Shown: positions 38,508 through 47,899 of the stretch, piece after piece
How positions within the stretch are numbered: the first letter of the stretch is position 1
Layout: each line of letters opens with the position of its first letter
DNA from: Methylobacterium sp. CB376
Lineage (GTDB): Bacteria; Pseudomonadota; Alphaproteobacteria; Rhizobiales; Beijerinckiaceae
Assembly (NCBI RefSeq): GCF_029714205.1
Contig: NZ_CP121648.1
Location: forward strand, 620,001-684,000
Reading direction: 5' to 3'
Length of the DNA stretch: 64,000 nucleotides
Program-made: the position numbers and the translations under genes
The notes under the pieces: model-generated
What the model was told of the DNA's origin: nothing
What the model saw: only the letters and a program-made list of their open reading frames with translations
Databases searched by the model: none

Positions 38508-38573
38508 CGACCACTTGGTCACAACGCTACGCGCCGAGCCGACGGGCCGTCAAGAGAATTGACCAAGCGCTCA
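38508..38573. promoter_or_regulatory. Two TetR-like operator sites between coxM-like and tetR genes
   Basis: Site 1 (38508-38521), read on the minus strand, is TGACCA-AG-TGGTCG, nearly palindromic. Site 2 (38560-38573), on the plus strand, is TGACCA-AG-CGCTCA, sharing the left half. They are 52 bases apart, near the two divergent promoters. Link to the adjacent TetR protein is inference. Confidence 0.5.
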
Positions 38574-38619
38574 CAACGGGGGCAGGGTCGGGCGGTGACG
38601 GGGGAGGAGCGGGCCGGCC

Positions 38620-39321
38620 GTGAGCGAGGGCGTCGTGACGGGTCCGCCGGCCCGGCGGCGGCGGCACCTGCCCGCCGCCGAGCGGGAGCGGATGATCATC
38701 GAGGGCGCGACGCGGTTCTTCGCCGCGCGCGGCTTCGAGGGGCAGACGCGCGACCTCGCCCGGGGGCTCGGCATCACCCACTCGGCGATCTTCCGCTACT
38801 TCCCGACCAAGGAGGCCCTGATCGACCGCGTCTACGAGCACGTCTACGTCAGCCGCTGGAACCCCGACTGGGCCGGGCTGATCCAGGACCGCTCGCAGCC
38901 CCTGGAGGCGCGGCTGGTGCGGTTCTACCGCGAATACGCGGAGCGGATCTTCGACTACGACTGGGTGCGGATCTTCATCCATTCGGGGCTGAAGGGCACC
39001 GACATCACCCCGCGCTACCTCACGGTGGTGCGCGACAAGCTGATCCGGCCGGTCTGCGCGGAGCTGCGGGCGAGCTTCGGCCTGCCCGATCCGGACGAGG
39101 TCCCGCTCGCCGAGCGTGAGGAGGAGGCCGTCTGGGCGCTGCACGGCAAGGTGTTCTACCTCGCGATCCGCCGCTTCATCTACGGCTGGCCGGTCCCGGA
39201 CGACGTGGCGCCGATCATCGCCGACGACGTCCGCATCTTCCTGCGCGGCGCCCCGGCGGTGATCGCGGAGTGCTGCCGCCCGGCGGGGGGCGCCGGGGAG
39301 GCCGCGCGGGACGATGCCTGA
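38620..39321 (+). CDS. TetR-family transcriptional regulator
   Basis: 233 residues, GTG start at 38620 with GGGGGAGGAG upstream. The HTH is at about 22-68 (MIIEGATRFFAARGFEGQTR, LARGLGITHSAIFRYFPTKE). The C-terminal ligand domain is not assigned (RWNPDWAGLIQDRSQPLEAR). Divergent from the molybdenum hydroxylase operon and likely its regulator. Confidence 0.88.
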   Translation: MSEGVVTGPPARRRRHLPAAERERMIIEGATRFFAARGFEGQTRDLARGLGITHSAIFRYFPTKEALIDRVYEHVYVSRWNPDWAGLIQDRSQPLEARLVRFYREYAERIFDYDWVRIFIHSGLKGTDITPRYLTVVRDKLIRPVCAELRASFGLPDPDEVPLAEREEEAVWALHGKVFYLAIRRFIYGWPVPDDVAPIIADDVRIFLRGAPAVIAECCRPAGGAGEAARDDA

Positions 39322-39554
39322 GGCGGGCCGCGGCCGCGGGCCGTGCGCACGATCACGCGACGGGCCAAGCCGATGACCCCACGCCCCACCCCCGCCCGCG
39401 CGACGGGCCTCGCCGTGCTCCTCGCCGCCTTCGCCGCGCGATGCGGCGCCCCTCGCCCGGGCGGCTTCCGTCCCGGTCGGCACGACGATAGGCTGGCGAT
39501 CATGAGCCGTCCGCACGCCCTGACGCCGTCATCCCGTGACCGGGGTCGGGTCGG

Positions 39555-40190
39555 ATGAGTGAGGCGGATTCGCGGGCCGCCCGGCAGGCGCGCGCCTACA
39601 AGGTCACGATCTGGTCGATCGCCGGGGGCACGTTCCTGTTCGCGCTGGCGCAAGCCGGCTGGGCCGTCTCGCTCGGATCGGCGCAGTTCCTGAAGGACGC
39701 CGTCGACTGGATCTACACCGTCCTGCTCTACGGCATCGCGGCCGTGGTGTTCGGGCGCGGCGCCGCCGTCGAACGCCTGTCGGCCCTCGCGATCGCCGCC
39801 ATCCTGGCCGTCGCGGGGCTGCACACGCTCTACGACCTGTCGCAGAAGATCGCCGACCCCCGGCCGATCGATCCCGGGCTGCTGGGCTTCTCGGCGGCCA
39901 GCGCGATCGCGATCGGGTCGCTCACGGCGGGTGCGCTGGCCCGGTTCCGGCACGATCCGAACCCGCTGATCACGGCCACGTGGCTGAGCGCCCGCAACGA
40001 CGCGGTGACGACGACCGTCTCGGCGGGGGTGACGCTGGCGCTGCGGCTCGCGCCCGTGCGGTGGCCCGAATACGCGCTGGACGTCCTCGACGCGGGCCTC
40101 GCCTTCCAGGCCGCTTGCGTGACGGCGCGCAGCGCAGCCGCGAGCGCCTCCGCCGGGGAATCCGGCCCTCCCTCGGCGCCCGCCCGGTGA
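39555..40190 (+). CDS. Short cation-diffusion-facilitator-like membrane protein
   Basis: 211 residues, five to six helices: TIWSIAGGTFLFALAQAGWA, FLKDAVDWIYTVLLYGIAAV, LSALAIAAILAVAGLHTLYD and LSARNDAVTTTVSAGVTLAL. The spacing of KDAVDW and ARNDAV recalls metal sites A of CDF efflux proteins, but the usual histidines and the cytoplasmic domain are missing. It may be a degenerate family member; metal transport is not demonstrated by the residues present. Confidence 0.6.
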   Translation: MSEADSRAARQARAYKVTIWSIAGGTFLFALAQAGWAVSLGSAQFLKDAVDWIYTVLLYGIAAVVFGRGAAVERLSALAIAAILAVAGLHTLYDLSQKIADPRPIDPGLLGFSAASAIAIGSLTAGALARFRHDPNPLITATWLSARNDAVTTTVSAGVTLALRLAPVRWPEYALDVLDAGLAFQAACVTARSAAASASAGESGPPSAPAR

Positions 40191-40208
40191 GCGCGGCGCG
40201 CGGCCTCC

Positions 40209-41708
40209 CTACGCGGAGGCGGCGCCGAGCGGGGGCAGGCGATGGCTCCAGGGATGGGCCTGCTCCAGCTCGGCCGCCAGCGCCAGGAGCGTCGCCTCCT
40301 CGCCGACGCGGCCGACGGCCTGGACGCCGACCGGAAGGCCGTCGGGCGTCCAGTGCAGCGGCAGGCTCGCCGCCGGCTGACCGGTCATGTTCCAGACCGG
40401 CGTGAACGGGATGAAGCGGAAGGCGCGCTCGGCCGCCTGGCGCAGGAGGGGCCCGTAGCGCAGGTAGCGGCCGACCCCGAGGCGGGCCGCCAGCGCCTCC
40501 AGGACGGCGTCGAGGCCCCTCGACCGCAGGTCGCCGTGCCTCACCGGCGGGCTGGCCAGGGTGGGCGTCAGCAGCACGTCGCAGCTGTCGAAGAAGCTGG
40601 CGATCCGGCGGCTGGTCCGGTGCAGCCGCTCCAGGGCGAGGGAGAGTTCGGCCGCCGAGAAGCCGTGTCCGAGCGCGCGGCAGAGCCAGGTGCTCTCCTC
40701 GACCTCGGCGCGCCGGGCCCGGTGCCCGGTCGTCTCCTCCGCGAAGGTGAATTCCTGCGCCACGGCGGCGAGGAAGACGGTCAGGAACCAGTCGAAATAC
40801 GCGTCCGGGATCCGGGGGGCCGCCTCCACGACCGCGTGGCCGAGCGCGGCGCAGAGTCCGGCCGCGTCCTCGACGGCCTGCCGGCATTCCGGATCGACGG
40901 GCGCCCCGTTGGGCGCCTGCGAGGACCAGGCGATCCGCAACCGCTCCGGGGGGCGCGCGGCGGCGGCGGCGAAGGACTGGCCGGGCCGCGCGAGCGCGCA
41001 GGGCGCGCCCGGATCGGGGCCCGCCACGGCGTCGAGCAGCCGTGCGCTGTCGCGGACGCTGCGGGTGAGCACGTGCCCGACCGCCGCGCCGTGCCAGCCC
41101 TCGCCCAGATAGGGGCCGTTCGGGGTTCGCCCGCGGCTGGGCTTGAGCCCGAACAGCCCGCAGCAGGAGGCGGGGATCCGGATCGACCCGCCCCCGTCCG
41201 TCGCGTGGGCCATGGGCACGCTGCGGGCCGCCACGTGGGCGGCCGATCCGCCGGAGGAGCCGCCGGCGGTGCGGTCGAGGGCCCACGGATTGCGGGCGGG
41301 CCCGAGGTGGCGCGGCTCGGTCACGGGCGTCAGGGAGAGTTCCGGCACCTTCGTGCTGCCGAGGATGATCAGCCCCGCGGCCCTGAAGCGCCGCACCATC
41401 TCGCTGTCCCGCGGCGGCACCCATCCGCGCCAGATGCGGCTGCCGTTGTGGTAGGGCAGGCCCGCCGCCACGTGCATGTTGTCCTTGAGGAGGAACGGCA
41501 CGCCCGCGAAGGGGCCGCCGACGGGCTCCCGGGCCGCCCGGCGGGCCTGGTCGAGCGCCCACTCGGTCATGCCGGCGAGGTGGGGCTCGACCTGCTCCAG
41601 CCGCGCGATCGCGGCCTCGACGAGTTCGGCCGGACCGACCTGCCGCCGCCGCACCAGGTCGGCGAGCGCCGTGGCGTCGAGACCGGGATAATCCTCGCCG
41701 AGGCTCAT
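40209..41708 (-). CDS. Amidase-signature family hydrolase
   Basis: 499 residues. The Ser-cisSer-Lys triad is intact: Lys75 in [11 protein letters not shown], the cis-Ser in [16 protein letters not shown] (about 151-152) and nucleophile Ser175 in [20 protein letters not shown]. It hydrolyses an amide to acid plus ammonia in the cytosol (no signal peptide). It converges with the CDF-like gene and is not in an obvious operon. With the ABC importer and hydroxylase nearby it could act on an N-containing aromatic or amide, but this is speculative. Confidence 0.9.
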   Translation of the reverse strand: MSLGEDYPGLDATALADLVRRRQVGPAELVEAAIARLEQVEPHLAGMTEWALDQARRAAREPVGGPFAGVPFLLKDNMHVAAGLPYHNGSRIWRGWVPPRDSEMVRRFRAAGLIILGSTKVPELSLTPVTEPRHLGPARNPWALDRTAGGSSGGSAAHVAARSVPMAHATDGGGSIRIPASCCGLFGLKPSRGRTPNGPYLGEGWHGAAVGHVLTRSVRDSARLLDAVAGPDPGAPCALARPGQSFAAAAARPPERLRIAWSSQAPNGAPVDPECRQAVEDAAGLCAALGHAVVEAAPRIPDAYFDWFLTVFLAAVAQEFTFAEETTGHRARRAEVEESTWLCRALGHGFSAAELSLALERLHRTSRRIASFFDSCDVLLTPTLASPPVRHGDLRSRGLDAVLEALAARLGVGRYLRYGPLLRQAAERAFRFIPFTPVWNMTGQPAASLPLHWTPDGLPVGVQAVGRVGEEATLLALAAELEQAHPWSHRLPPLGAASA

Positions 41709-42261
41709 GGGCCGCCCCCGGTCCCGGCTCCGCGACGGGCTCGGTCCTGTCCGGATCCGCGCGGGTGCGGAGAGGCCCGCGCCGTCCCCGGAGAGGATGG
41801 GCTGCGCTCCCCGCCGTCAAGGGGCGGCGCGGAGCTTCGCCGCCCGTCGTGGCGCGCGGATCCGGGTCGGGGACCGGTGAGGACCGCCCGGACCCTGGAC
41901 CGCGGGGCCCCGGTGCCCCGCGAGCCGTCGCGCCCTCGCCAGGAGCGCGCCGCGACGCGCGGATGAGCCGCGGCGCGGCACCCGTCCAAGATCCGTCGCG
42001 AGCACCGTCTCTCGATGCAGGGGTCCGACCCGGATCATTTGTTCGCTGATTGGCCGCCCCTTGTTGGCTGCGCGCGGGCGGTTCCGGCGGCGCGGCCGAA
42101 CGCTCTGTTCACGATTGTCTTGCGGCGCCGCATCGCGCGCCGTCGATCCTGATCGTCCCTTGCATCGCGAAATGAACCTCGTGGATCTCGACGGGCGAGA
42201 GACCGCGTGTAAGATCCGGATCAACAGCGCAGCTTGACGCTGGTCGGGTGAGGAAACTGAA
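41709..42261. other. Gene-less divergent region, amidase / exported hydrolase operon
   Basis: 553 bases with no supported gene. The 150 bases before 42262 are less GC-rich and contain the leader of the hydrolase operon (GAGGAAA at 42250-42256). I see no clear operator. Confidence 0.5.
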
Positions 42262-44232
42262 ATGTGGAAGGTCGCGACCGCATTGCTGGGTGCGTTCGTC
42301 TGTGGACATTGGGCTCAACCGGCCCAGGCCCGGATCACCGCGATCGAGGTCAGGACGGTCGAGCCCTTCGCGGAGGGGCAGAGCTTCGGCGAGAGCGGCC
42401 CTTACGAGCGCGTCATCGGCACGGCGCGCGGCGAGCTGGATCCGGCCGATCCGCGCAATGCCGGGATCGCCGACATCGCCCTGGCGCCCCGCAACGCGCG
42501 CGGCCTCGTGGAGTATCGGACCGACTTCTTCATGCTGCGGCCGAGCGATCCGGCCCGCGGCAGCGGCACGCTCCTGTACGAGGTCGTCAACCGCGGCAGG
42601 AAGTTCCTGTTCAACTGGGTGCTCGACGCGCCGCCCCAGGGCGCCCAGGCGGTCAACGATCCCCGCACGCTGCAGGATGCGGGCACGGCGCTCGTCCTGC
42701 GGCGCGGCGACACCATCGTGTGGTCGGGATGGGAGGCCGATGCCCTGCGCCAGCAGGGCGGGATGGCGATCGACGTCCCGGTCGCGACCCGCGGCGGCAA
42801 GCCCATCGTCGAGACGGTCCGCGACGAACTCGTGAGCGCCACCCGCGGCCCGCCCGAGGCGCCGTTCCTCCTCACCTTCAAGGCGGCCTCCCTCGACAGG
42901 GCCGGAGCGAGCCTGACGGTGCGCCGCCGCGAGGCGGACGCGCCGCGCCCGGTCCCGGAGAGCGCCTGGACCCTGGCCTCGGCCGGCGAGCTGCGGCTCC
43001 TGCCCGAGGGGCTGAAGCCCGAGCCCGGGACCCTCTATGAGTTCACCTACCGGGCCATCAACCCGAAGGTGCTCGGCCTCGGCTTCGCCGCCACCCGGGA
43101 CGTGGTGGCCTTCCTGCGCGGGCCGCAGGCCGCGCCCGCCAACCCGGCGGGCGGCGCGGTCAAGCACGCCGTCGCGCTCGGGATCTCGCAGAGCGGGCGC
43201 TTCCTGCGCGACTTCATCCGGCAGGGCTTCAACCAGGACGAGGAGGGGCGGCGCGTCTTCGACGGCATGCTCCTGCACATCTCCGGCGTCGGCGGCGTCT
43301 TCCTGAACGCCCGCTTCGGCCAGCCCTCGCGCACCAACACCCAGCACGAGGACCATCTCTACCCCGAGAACACGTTCCCGTTCTCGGCCGCCGCGATGCG
43401 CGACCCGGTCACCGGCCTGTCCGGCGCGCTGCTGCGCGGAGACGGCTTCGACCCGCTGCTGATGGAGGTGAACACCTCCACCGAGTACTGGCAGAAGGGC
43501 GCCTCCCTCCTCACCACGGACCCGCTCGGGCGGGCCGATGCGGCGCTGCCCGCGACGGCGCGGGCCTACCTCGTGTCCAGCGGCTTCCACTACGGGCGGG
43601 CCGGCCTGACCTCGACCCGGGGGCCCTGCGCGCTGCCTCGCAGCACGCTCAACCCCGCCCCGGCCCTGCGGGCGCTGCTCGTGGCCCTGGAGGAGTGGGT
43701 GACGACGGGCGCCGCGCCTCCGGAGAGCCGGGTGCCGCGCCTCTCCGACGGCACCCTGGTGCCCGCCGAGGATGCCGGCTTCCCCTACATCCCGGGCATG
43801 CGCGTGCCGGAGGCGCCGAACGCCATCGCGCGGTTCTCGACCTACGTCGATCCGCGCCCGGAGAGCGGCCCGCAATACCGGCCCCTCGTCCCGAAGACCG
43901 ACGCGGACGGGCACGACGTGGCCGGCATCCGCCTGCCGGAGGTCGCCGCGCCGCGCGCCACCTTCACGGGCTGGAACCTCTACGCGGAGCCCTTCCCGGG
44001 CGGGGAATTGTGCGACCGGGAGGGCAGCCGGATCCTCCTCGCGCGCAGCCGCGCCGAGCGGCAGGCGTCCGGCGATCCCCGCCCCTCCCTGGAGGAGCGC
44101 TACGCCGAGGCCGGAGCCTATCTCGACCGGGTGAGGCGGGCGGCGGACGCCCTCGTCGCCGAGCGGCTCCTCCTGCGGGAGGATGCCGAGCGCCTCGTCG
44201 AGGCGGCCCGCGCGGCGGACGGCCAACCCTGA
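42262..44232 (+). CDS. Exported alpha/beta-hydrolase (Abhydrolase_10 type)
   Basis: 656 residues. Signal peptide MWKVATALLGAFVCGHWAQP. Family features: YERVIGTARGELDPADPRNA, LYEVVNRGRKFLFNWV, the nucleophile elbow ALGISQSGRFLRDFIRQGFN (likely Ser309), NARFGQPSRTNTQHEDHLYP, and the C-terminal ATFTGWNLYAEPFPGGELCD. The family is large, periplasmic and mostly uncharacterised. The next gene begins 26 bases downstream and is also an exported hydrolase, so the two probably work in sequence on an extracellular ester. Confidence 0.83.
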   Translation: MWKVATALLGAFVCGHWAQPAQARITAIEVRTVEPFAEGQSFGESGPYERVIGTARGELDPADPRNAGIADIALAPRNARGLVEYRTDFFMLRPSDPARGSGTLLYEVVNRGRKFLFNWVLDAPPQGAQAVNDPRTLQDAGTALVLRRGDTIVWSGWEADALRQQGGMAIDVPVATRGGKPIVETVRDELVSATRGPPEAPFLLTFKAASLDRAGASLTVRRREADAPRPVPESAWTLASAGELRLLPEGLKPEPGTLYEFTYRAINPKVLGLGFAATRDVVAFLRGPQAAPANPAGGAVKHAVALGISQSGRFLRDFIRQGFNQDEEGRRVFDGMLLHISGVGGVFLNARFGQPSRTNTQHEDHLYPENTFPFSAAAMRDPVTGLSGALLRGDGFDPLLMEVNTSTEYWQKGASLLTTDPLGRADAALPATARAYLVSSGFHYGRAGLTSTRGPCALPRSTLNPAPALRALLVALEEWVTTGAAPPESRVPRLSDGTLVPAEDAGFPYIPGMRVPEAPNAIARFSTYVDPRPESGPQYRPLVPKTDADGHDVAGIRLPEVAAPRATFTGWNLYAEPFPGGELCDREGSRILLARSRAERQASGDPRPSLEERYAEAGAYLDRVRRAADALVAERLLLREDAERLVEAARAADGQP

Positions 44233-44258
44233 TCGGAGCCGACAGCAGGAGATCCCCC

Positions 44259-45326
44259 ATGACCGTCCGTTCGCGTCGCTTCCCCCGCCCGGGCGGCCTC
44301 CTCGCGGGGGCCCTCGCGGGCGCCCTCGCGGCCGGCGCCGCCGCCCAGGAGCCGCCCCCCCTCCAGGTCCCGGCCAAGTCCGTGCCGGTGCCCGCCGACG
44401 TCAGCCCGCAGCTGGCGAAGATCATCGGGGCGCCGCTGCGCACCAACTGGAACATCCATCCGCGGACCGGCGAGGAGTGGAAGCCGGTGGCCGAGGCGGG
44501 CGCGGCCGCGCTCGGCAAGCTCGTGCCCGGCATGCTCGAACGCCTGCACGTGAAGGTCGAGCGCACCACCATCGACGGGGTGCGCGCCTTCATCCTGACG
44601 CCCGAGACGATCCCGCCGGAGAATCGCGACCGCCTGCTCGTGCACGTCCATGGCGGCTGCTACGTGCTCAACCCCGGCGAGGCGGGCCTGCCGGAGGCGA
44701 TCTTCATGGCCGGCTTCGGCCGCTTCAAGGTGATCTCGGTCGATTACCGCATGCCGCCCGAGGCCTACTACCCGGCCGCGCACGACGACGCCATGACCGT
44801 CTGGCGGGCGGCGACCCGGATGGCCGACCCGAGGAAGATGGGGATCTTCGGCACCTCGGCGGGCGGCGCGCTCACCCTGGCGATGGTGCTGCGCGCCAAG
44901 CAGGAGGGCGTGCCCCTGCCGGCCGCGATCGCCCCCGGCACCCCGATGTCGGACACCACGAAGGTCGGCGACAGCTTCGTCACCAACGCCATGCTCGACA
45001 ACGTGCTGGTCTCGCCCGACGGCTTCTGCGACGACGGCGCCAAGGTCTACGCCGCCGGGCACGACCTCAAGGACCCGATGCTCTCCCCGGTCTACGGGGA
45101 CATGCACGGCTTCCCGCCGACCATCCTGACCACCGGCACGCGCGACCTCCTGCTCTCGAACACGGTCCGGGTGCACCGGAAGCTCAGGGATGCGGGCGTC
45201 GAGGCGTATCTCCAGGTCGGCGAGGGCCAGTCGCACGCCCACTACATCCGCGACGACACCGCCCCGGAGACCCGCAAGGTCTTCGAGGAGATCGCGTGGT
45301 TCTTCGACAGGCACCTGGGCAAGTAG
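44259..45326 (+). CDS. Exported esterase/lipase, HSL-like (alpha/beta-hydrolase fold 3)
   Basis: 355 residues from the ATG at 44259 with AGGAG upstream. Signal peptide rich in Ala/Gly (GGLLAGALAGALAAGAAA). Oxyanion motif VHVHGGCYVL (HGGC in place of HGGG), nucleophile in IFGTSAGGALTLAM, acid in TGTRDLLLSN and His in GQSHAHYIRDD. Hydrolyses short-chain esters in the periplasm. Middle gene of a three-gene exported-hydrolase operon. Confidence 0.87.
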   Translation: MTVRSRRFPRPGGLLAGALAGALAAGAAAQEPPPLQVPAKSVPVPADVSPQLAKIIGAPLRTNWNIHPRTGEEWKPVAEAGAAALGKLVPGMLERLHVKVERTTIDGVRAFILTPETIPPENRDRLLVHVHGGCYVLNPGEAGLPEAIFMAGFGRFKVISVDYRMPPEAYYPAAHDDAMTVWRAATRMADPRKMGIFGTSAGGALTLAMVLRAKQEGVPLPAAIAPGTPMSDTTKVGDSFVTNAMLDNVLVSPDGFCDDGAKVYAAGHDLKDPMLSPVYGDMHGFPPTILTTGTRDLLLSNTVRVHRKLRDAGVEAYLQVGEGQSHAHYIRDDTAPETRKVFEEIAWFFDRHLGK

Positions 45327-45373
45327 CGATCGGAAGACGTGACGCCGGCTGGGCGGCACGCAGGGAGGGCACC

Positions 45374-46651
45374 ATGAGCGACGTGACACGTCGGACCTGG
45401 CTCGGCGGCCTGTCCGCCGCCGGCATCCTGGCGGCGGCGGGGGCGAGGGGCGCGATCGGGCCCAACGACAAGTTCGACCTCGTGATCAAGGGCGGCGAGG
45501 TCGTCGATCCGAGCCAGTCCCTGCGCGCCAAGCGCGACGTCGGCATCCGCTTCGGCGTGATCGAGGCGCTCGACCCCGAGATCCCGGCCGCGCGCGCGCA
45601 GCGCGTGCTCGACGCCTCGGGCAAGCTCGTCCTGCCGGGACTGGTCGATCTCCACGCCCACACCTACCCGTACGGGTCGGCCATCGGCATCCCGGCGGAC
45701 GAGACCGTGCCGTTCTCCGGGGTGACCACGGTGGTCTCGGCCGGCGACGCGGGCGCCAACAACCTCGCGGCCCTGCGCCGGCACATCGCCGCCCAGACCC
45801 GCACGCGGATGTTCGCCTTCGTGCACATCGCCAACAATGGCCTCTCGGCCTTTCCGGTCGCCGAACTCTACAACATCGACAATGCCCAGGTGGAGGCCTG
45901 CGCCCTGGCCCTGGCGGAGAACCCGGACTTCGTCATCGGCGTGAAGGTGCGGATGTCCGAGAACGTCATCTTCAAGCACGGTGCCGAGCCGCTGCGGCGG
46001 GCCATTCAGGCCTGCGAGATGTCCGGGCGCCCCGCCAAGATCATGGTCCATATCGGCGGCGTCGAGACCGCCGCGCTCATGAGCCAGATCCTGGACCTGC
46101 TGCGGCCCGGCGACATCCTCACGCATTGCTATTCGGGGGCGCCGAACCTCGCCGGCCAGTTCACGAACATCGTGCAGGACGGGAAGCTGCTGCCCGCCGC
46201 CCTGGAGGCGAAGCGGCGCGGCGTGATCTTCGACATCGGCCACGGCGGCGGCAGCTTCGACTTCACGGTGGCCGAGGCCGCGATCGCCCAGGGGGCGCCG
46301 CCGGACACGATCTCGTCCGACCTGCACGTGGTCTCGGGCAACACGCCGGGCATGCCGTTCCTGCCCTGGGTGATGAGCAAGTTCCTGCCGCTCGGCTTCA
46401 GCCCGGAGCAGGTCGTCGCGATGGCGACCTCCGCCCCCGCCCGGGTGATCGATCGCGGCCCCAAGCTCGGCACCCTCCAGGTCGGCGCGCCCGGCGACGT
46501 GTCGGTGATGGAGTGGGTGGAGGGGCCCGTGACGTTCGTCGACACCCGCGGCAACACCCGCGGCGGGACCGCCTTCCTCAAGCCGGTGCAGACGGTGAAC
46601 ACCGGCGTGGTGTTCGGGCGACCGTTCCAGGCGCCCTTCGCCGTGCGCTAG
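45374..46651 (+). CDS. Tat-exported amidohydrolase (dihydroorotase/hydantoinase-like)
   Basis: 425 residues from the ATG at 45374 with GGGAGGG close upstream. The N-terminus carries a Tat-type signal (TRRTWLGGLSAAGILAAAGA). Metal motifs: HxH in LVDLHAHTYPYG, a probable carboxylated Lys in FVIGVKVRMSENV, His in KIMVHIGGVE and ILTHCYSG, and Asp in TISSDLHVVSGN. Such enzymes cleave cyclic amides or related C-N bonds. Export by Tat fits a metal-loaded enzyme. It follows two exported esterases, suggesting a periplasmic three-step breakdown of one compound. Confidence 0.87.
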   Translation: MSDVTRRTWLGGLSAAGILAAAGARGAIGPNDKFDLVIKGGEVVDPSQSLRAKRDVGIRFGVIEALDPEIPAARAQRVLDASGKLVLPGLVDLHAHTYPYGSAIGIPADETVPFSGVTTVVSAGDAGANNLAALRRHIAAQTRTRMFAFVHIANNGLSAFPVAELYNIDNAQVEACALALAENPDFVIGVKVRMSENVIFKHGAEPLRRAIQACEMSGRPAKIMVHIGGVETAALMSQILDLLRPGDILTHCYSGAPNLAGQFTNIVQDGKLLPAALEAKRRGVIFDIGHGGGSFDFTVAEAAIAQGAPPDTISSDLHVVSGNTPGMPFLPWVMSKFLPLGFSPEQVVAMATSAPARVIDRGPKLGTLQVGAPGDVSVMEWVEGPVTFVDTRGNTRGGTAFLKPVQTVNTGVVFGRPFQAPFAVR

Positions 46652-47041
46652 CGCGGAACGCCCGCGCGCGGGACGACCGGGTGTGGGGAGGGGTGGGCCA
46701 TCGCCCTGTGGACGCTCCACCCCTCGCGGCGGCTCAGCGCCCGCGTCTGCCCACTCCTCGACTACCTGAAGGGGACTTCCCCACCGGGGCGCCGGACGAA
46801 CCGACCGCCTCCGCGGGTGGGCCGCGGCGCGCTCACCCTCGATCCCGCGCGGATCGGGGGCGGCCTGCCGGCAGGGCGGGAGAACGCGGCGCTGCGCGGG
46901 CCAGCCGCCCCGCCACCGCCGCCCCTCCCGGCCTCGGGGCGGATCATCGGCATTCGGCGCGATCCGTGCTATGTCCGACGGACGTCCCTCGCATGCCCCG
47001 ACACGACCATCGGGCGCGGCCACGCGCGGCAGGAGGAACGG
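46652..47041. other. Gene-less stretch before the methyltransferase gene
   Basis: No supported gene or repeat. The last bases carry AGGAGG (47031-47036), the methyltransferase ribosome site. Confidence 0.5.
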
Positions 47042-47692
47042 ATGGGCTTCTACGAGCGGCATGTCGGTCCCCGCCTCGTGCGGTGTGCGTGCGCGATGGC
47101 CAATGTGAGTGCCGAGCGCGAGAAGATCGTGCCGCGTGCCGCCGGCACGGTGCTGGAGGTCGGGTTCGGCCCGGGCCTGAACCTTCCCTTCTACGACCCT
47201 GCGCGTGTCTCGCGCGTGATCGGCGTCGATCCGAACGAGGCGTTCCTGAAGCTCGGCGCGGCGCGGCGGCGGGCGGCCAAGATCCCGGTCGAGATCCGGA
47301 CCGCGCCGGCGGAGAGCCTGCCGCTGGAGGACGCTTGCGTTGACACGGCCGTGATCACCTACACGCTCTGTTCCGTGCATGATCCGATGAGGAGCCTGTC
47401 GGAAGTGCGCCGCGTCCTCCGTCCCGGCGGCCGAGCCCTGTTCCTGGAGCACGGGCTGTCGCGCGACCCGAAGGTCGCCCGCTGGCAGTCCAGGCTGAAC
47501 CCGCTCTGGCGAGCGGTGGCGGTCGGCTGCAATCTCATCCGGCCGGTGGCCGCCTCGTTCCGAGCGGCCGGCTTCGCGCTGACCGAACTGGAGGAGTACT
47601 ACCTGCCGGGGACGCCCAAGCCGCTGAGCTATTTCAGCCGCGGCGTCGCTCACGCCGTCCAGGGCGGGCCCGCTTCCGGCGGGGGGCCGTGA
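47042..47692 (+). CDS. Class I SAM-dependent methyltransferase
   Basis: 216 residues. The SAM loop is VLEVGFGPGLNLPFY (motif I), followed by VIGVDPNEAFLKLG, DTAVITYTLCSVHDP and RRVLRPGGRALFLEHGL. The pattern HG(L)SRDPKVARWQxRLNPLW is typical of the METTL7-like/PhcB-type subgroup of small methyltransferases; the target is unknown. It stands alone, convergent with the TRAP operon. Confidence 0.85.
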   Translation: MGFYERHVGPRLVRCACAMANVSAEREKIVPRAAGTVLEVGFGPGLNLPFYDPARVSRVIGVDPNEAFLKLGAARRRAAKIPVEIRTAPAESLPLEDACVDTAVITYTLCSVHDPMRSLSEVRRVLRPGGRALFLEHGLSRDPKVARWQSRLNPLWRAVAVGCNLIRPVAASFRAAGFALTELEEYYLPGTPKPLSYFSRGVAHAVQGGPASGGGP

Positions 47693-47899
47693 CCGGCCGG
47701 AGCTGAGCCGCGCCGGAACGGTGCGGGCACCGGGGCGGCCCGGCCGAAAGCCCGCTCCCCCCGTCACCGCCCAACCGCGGCGGAGCGCGTCCGCCCCCGC
47801 CCGGTCGTCGGGGCGGATCCGGCCCGGACAGGTCCGCGGCCCCGTTCCAGTCCCGGCATTCCGGCGGGGTGGTCGCGCCCGGCAAGGGCGCGCCAGCCC

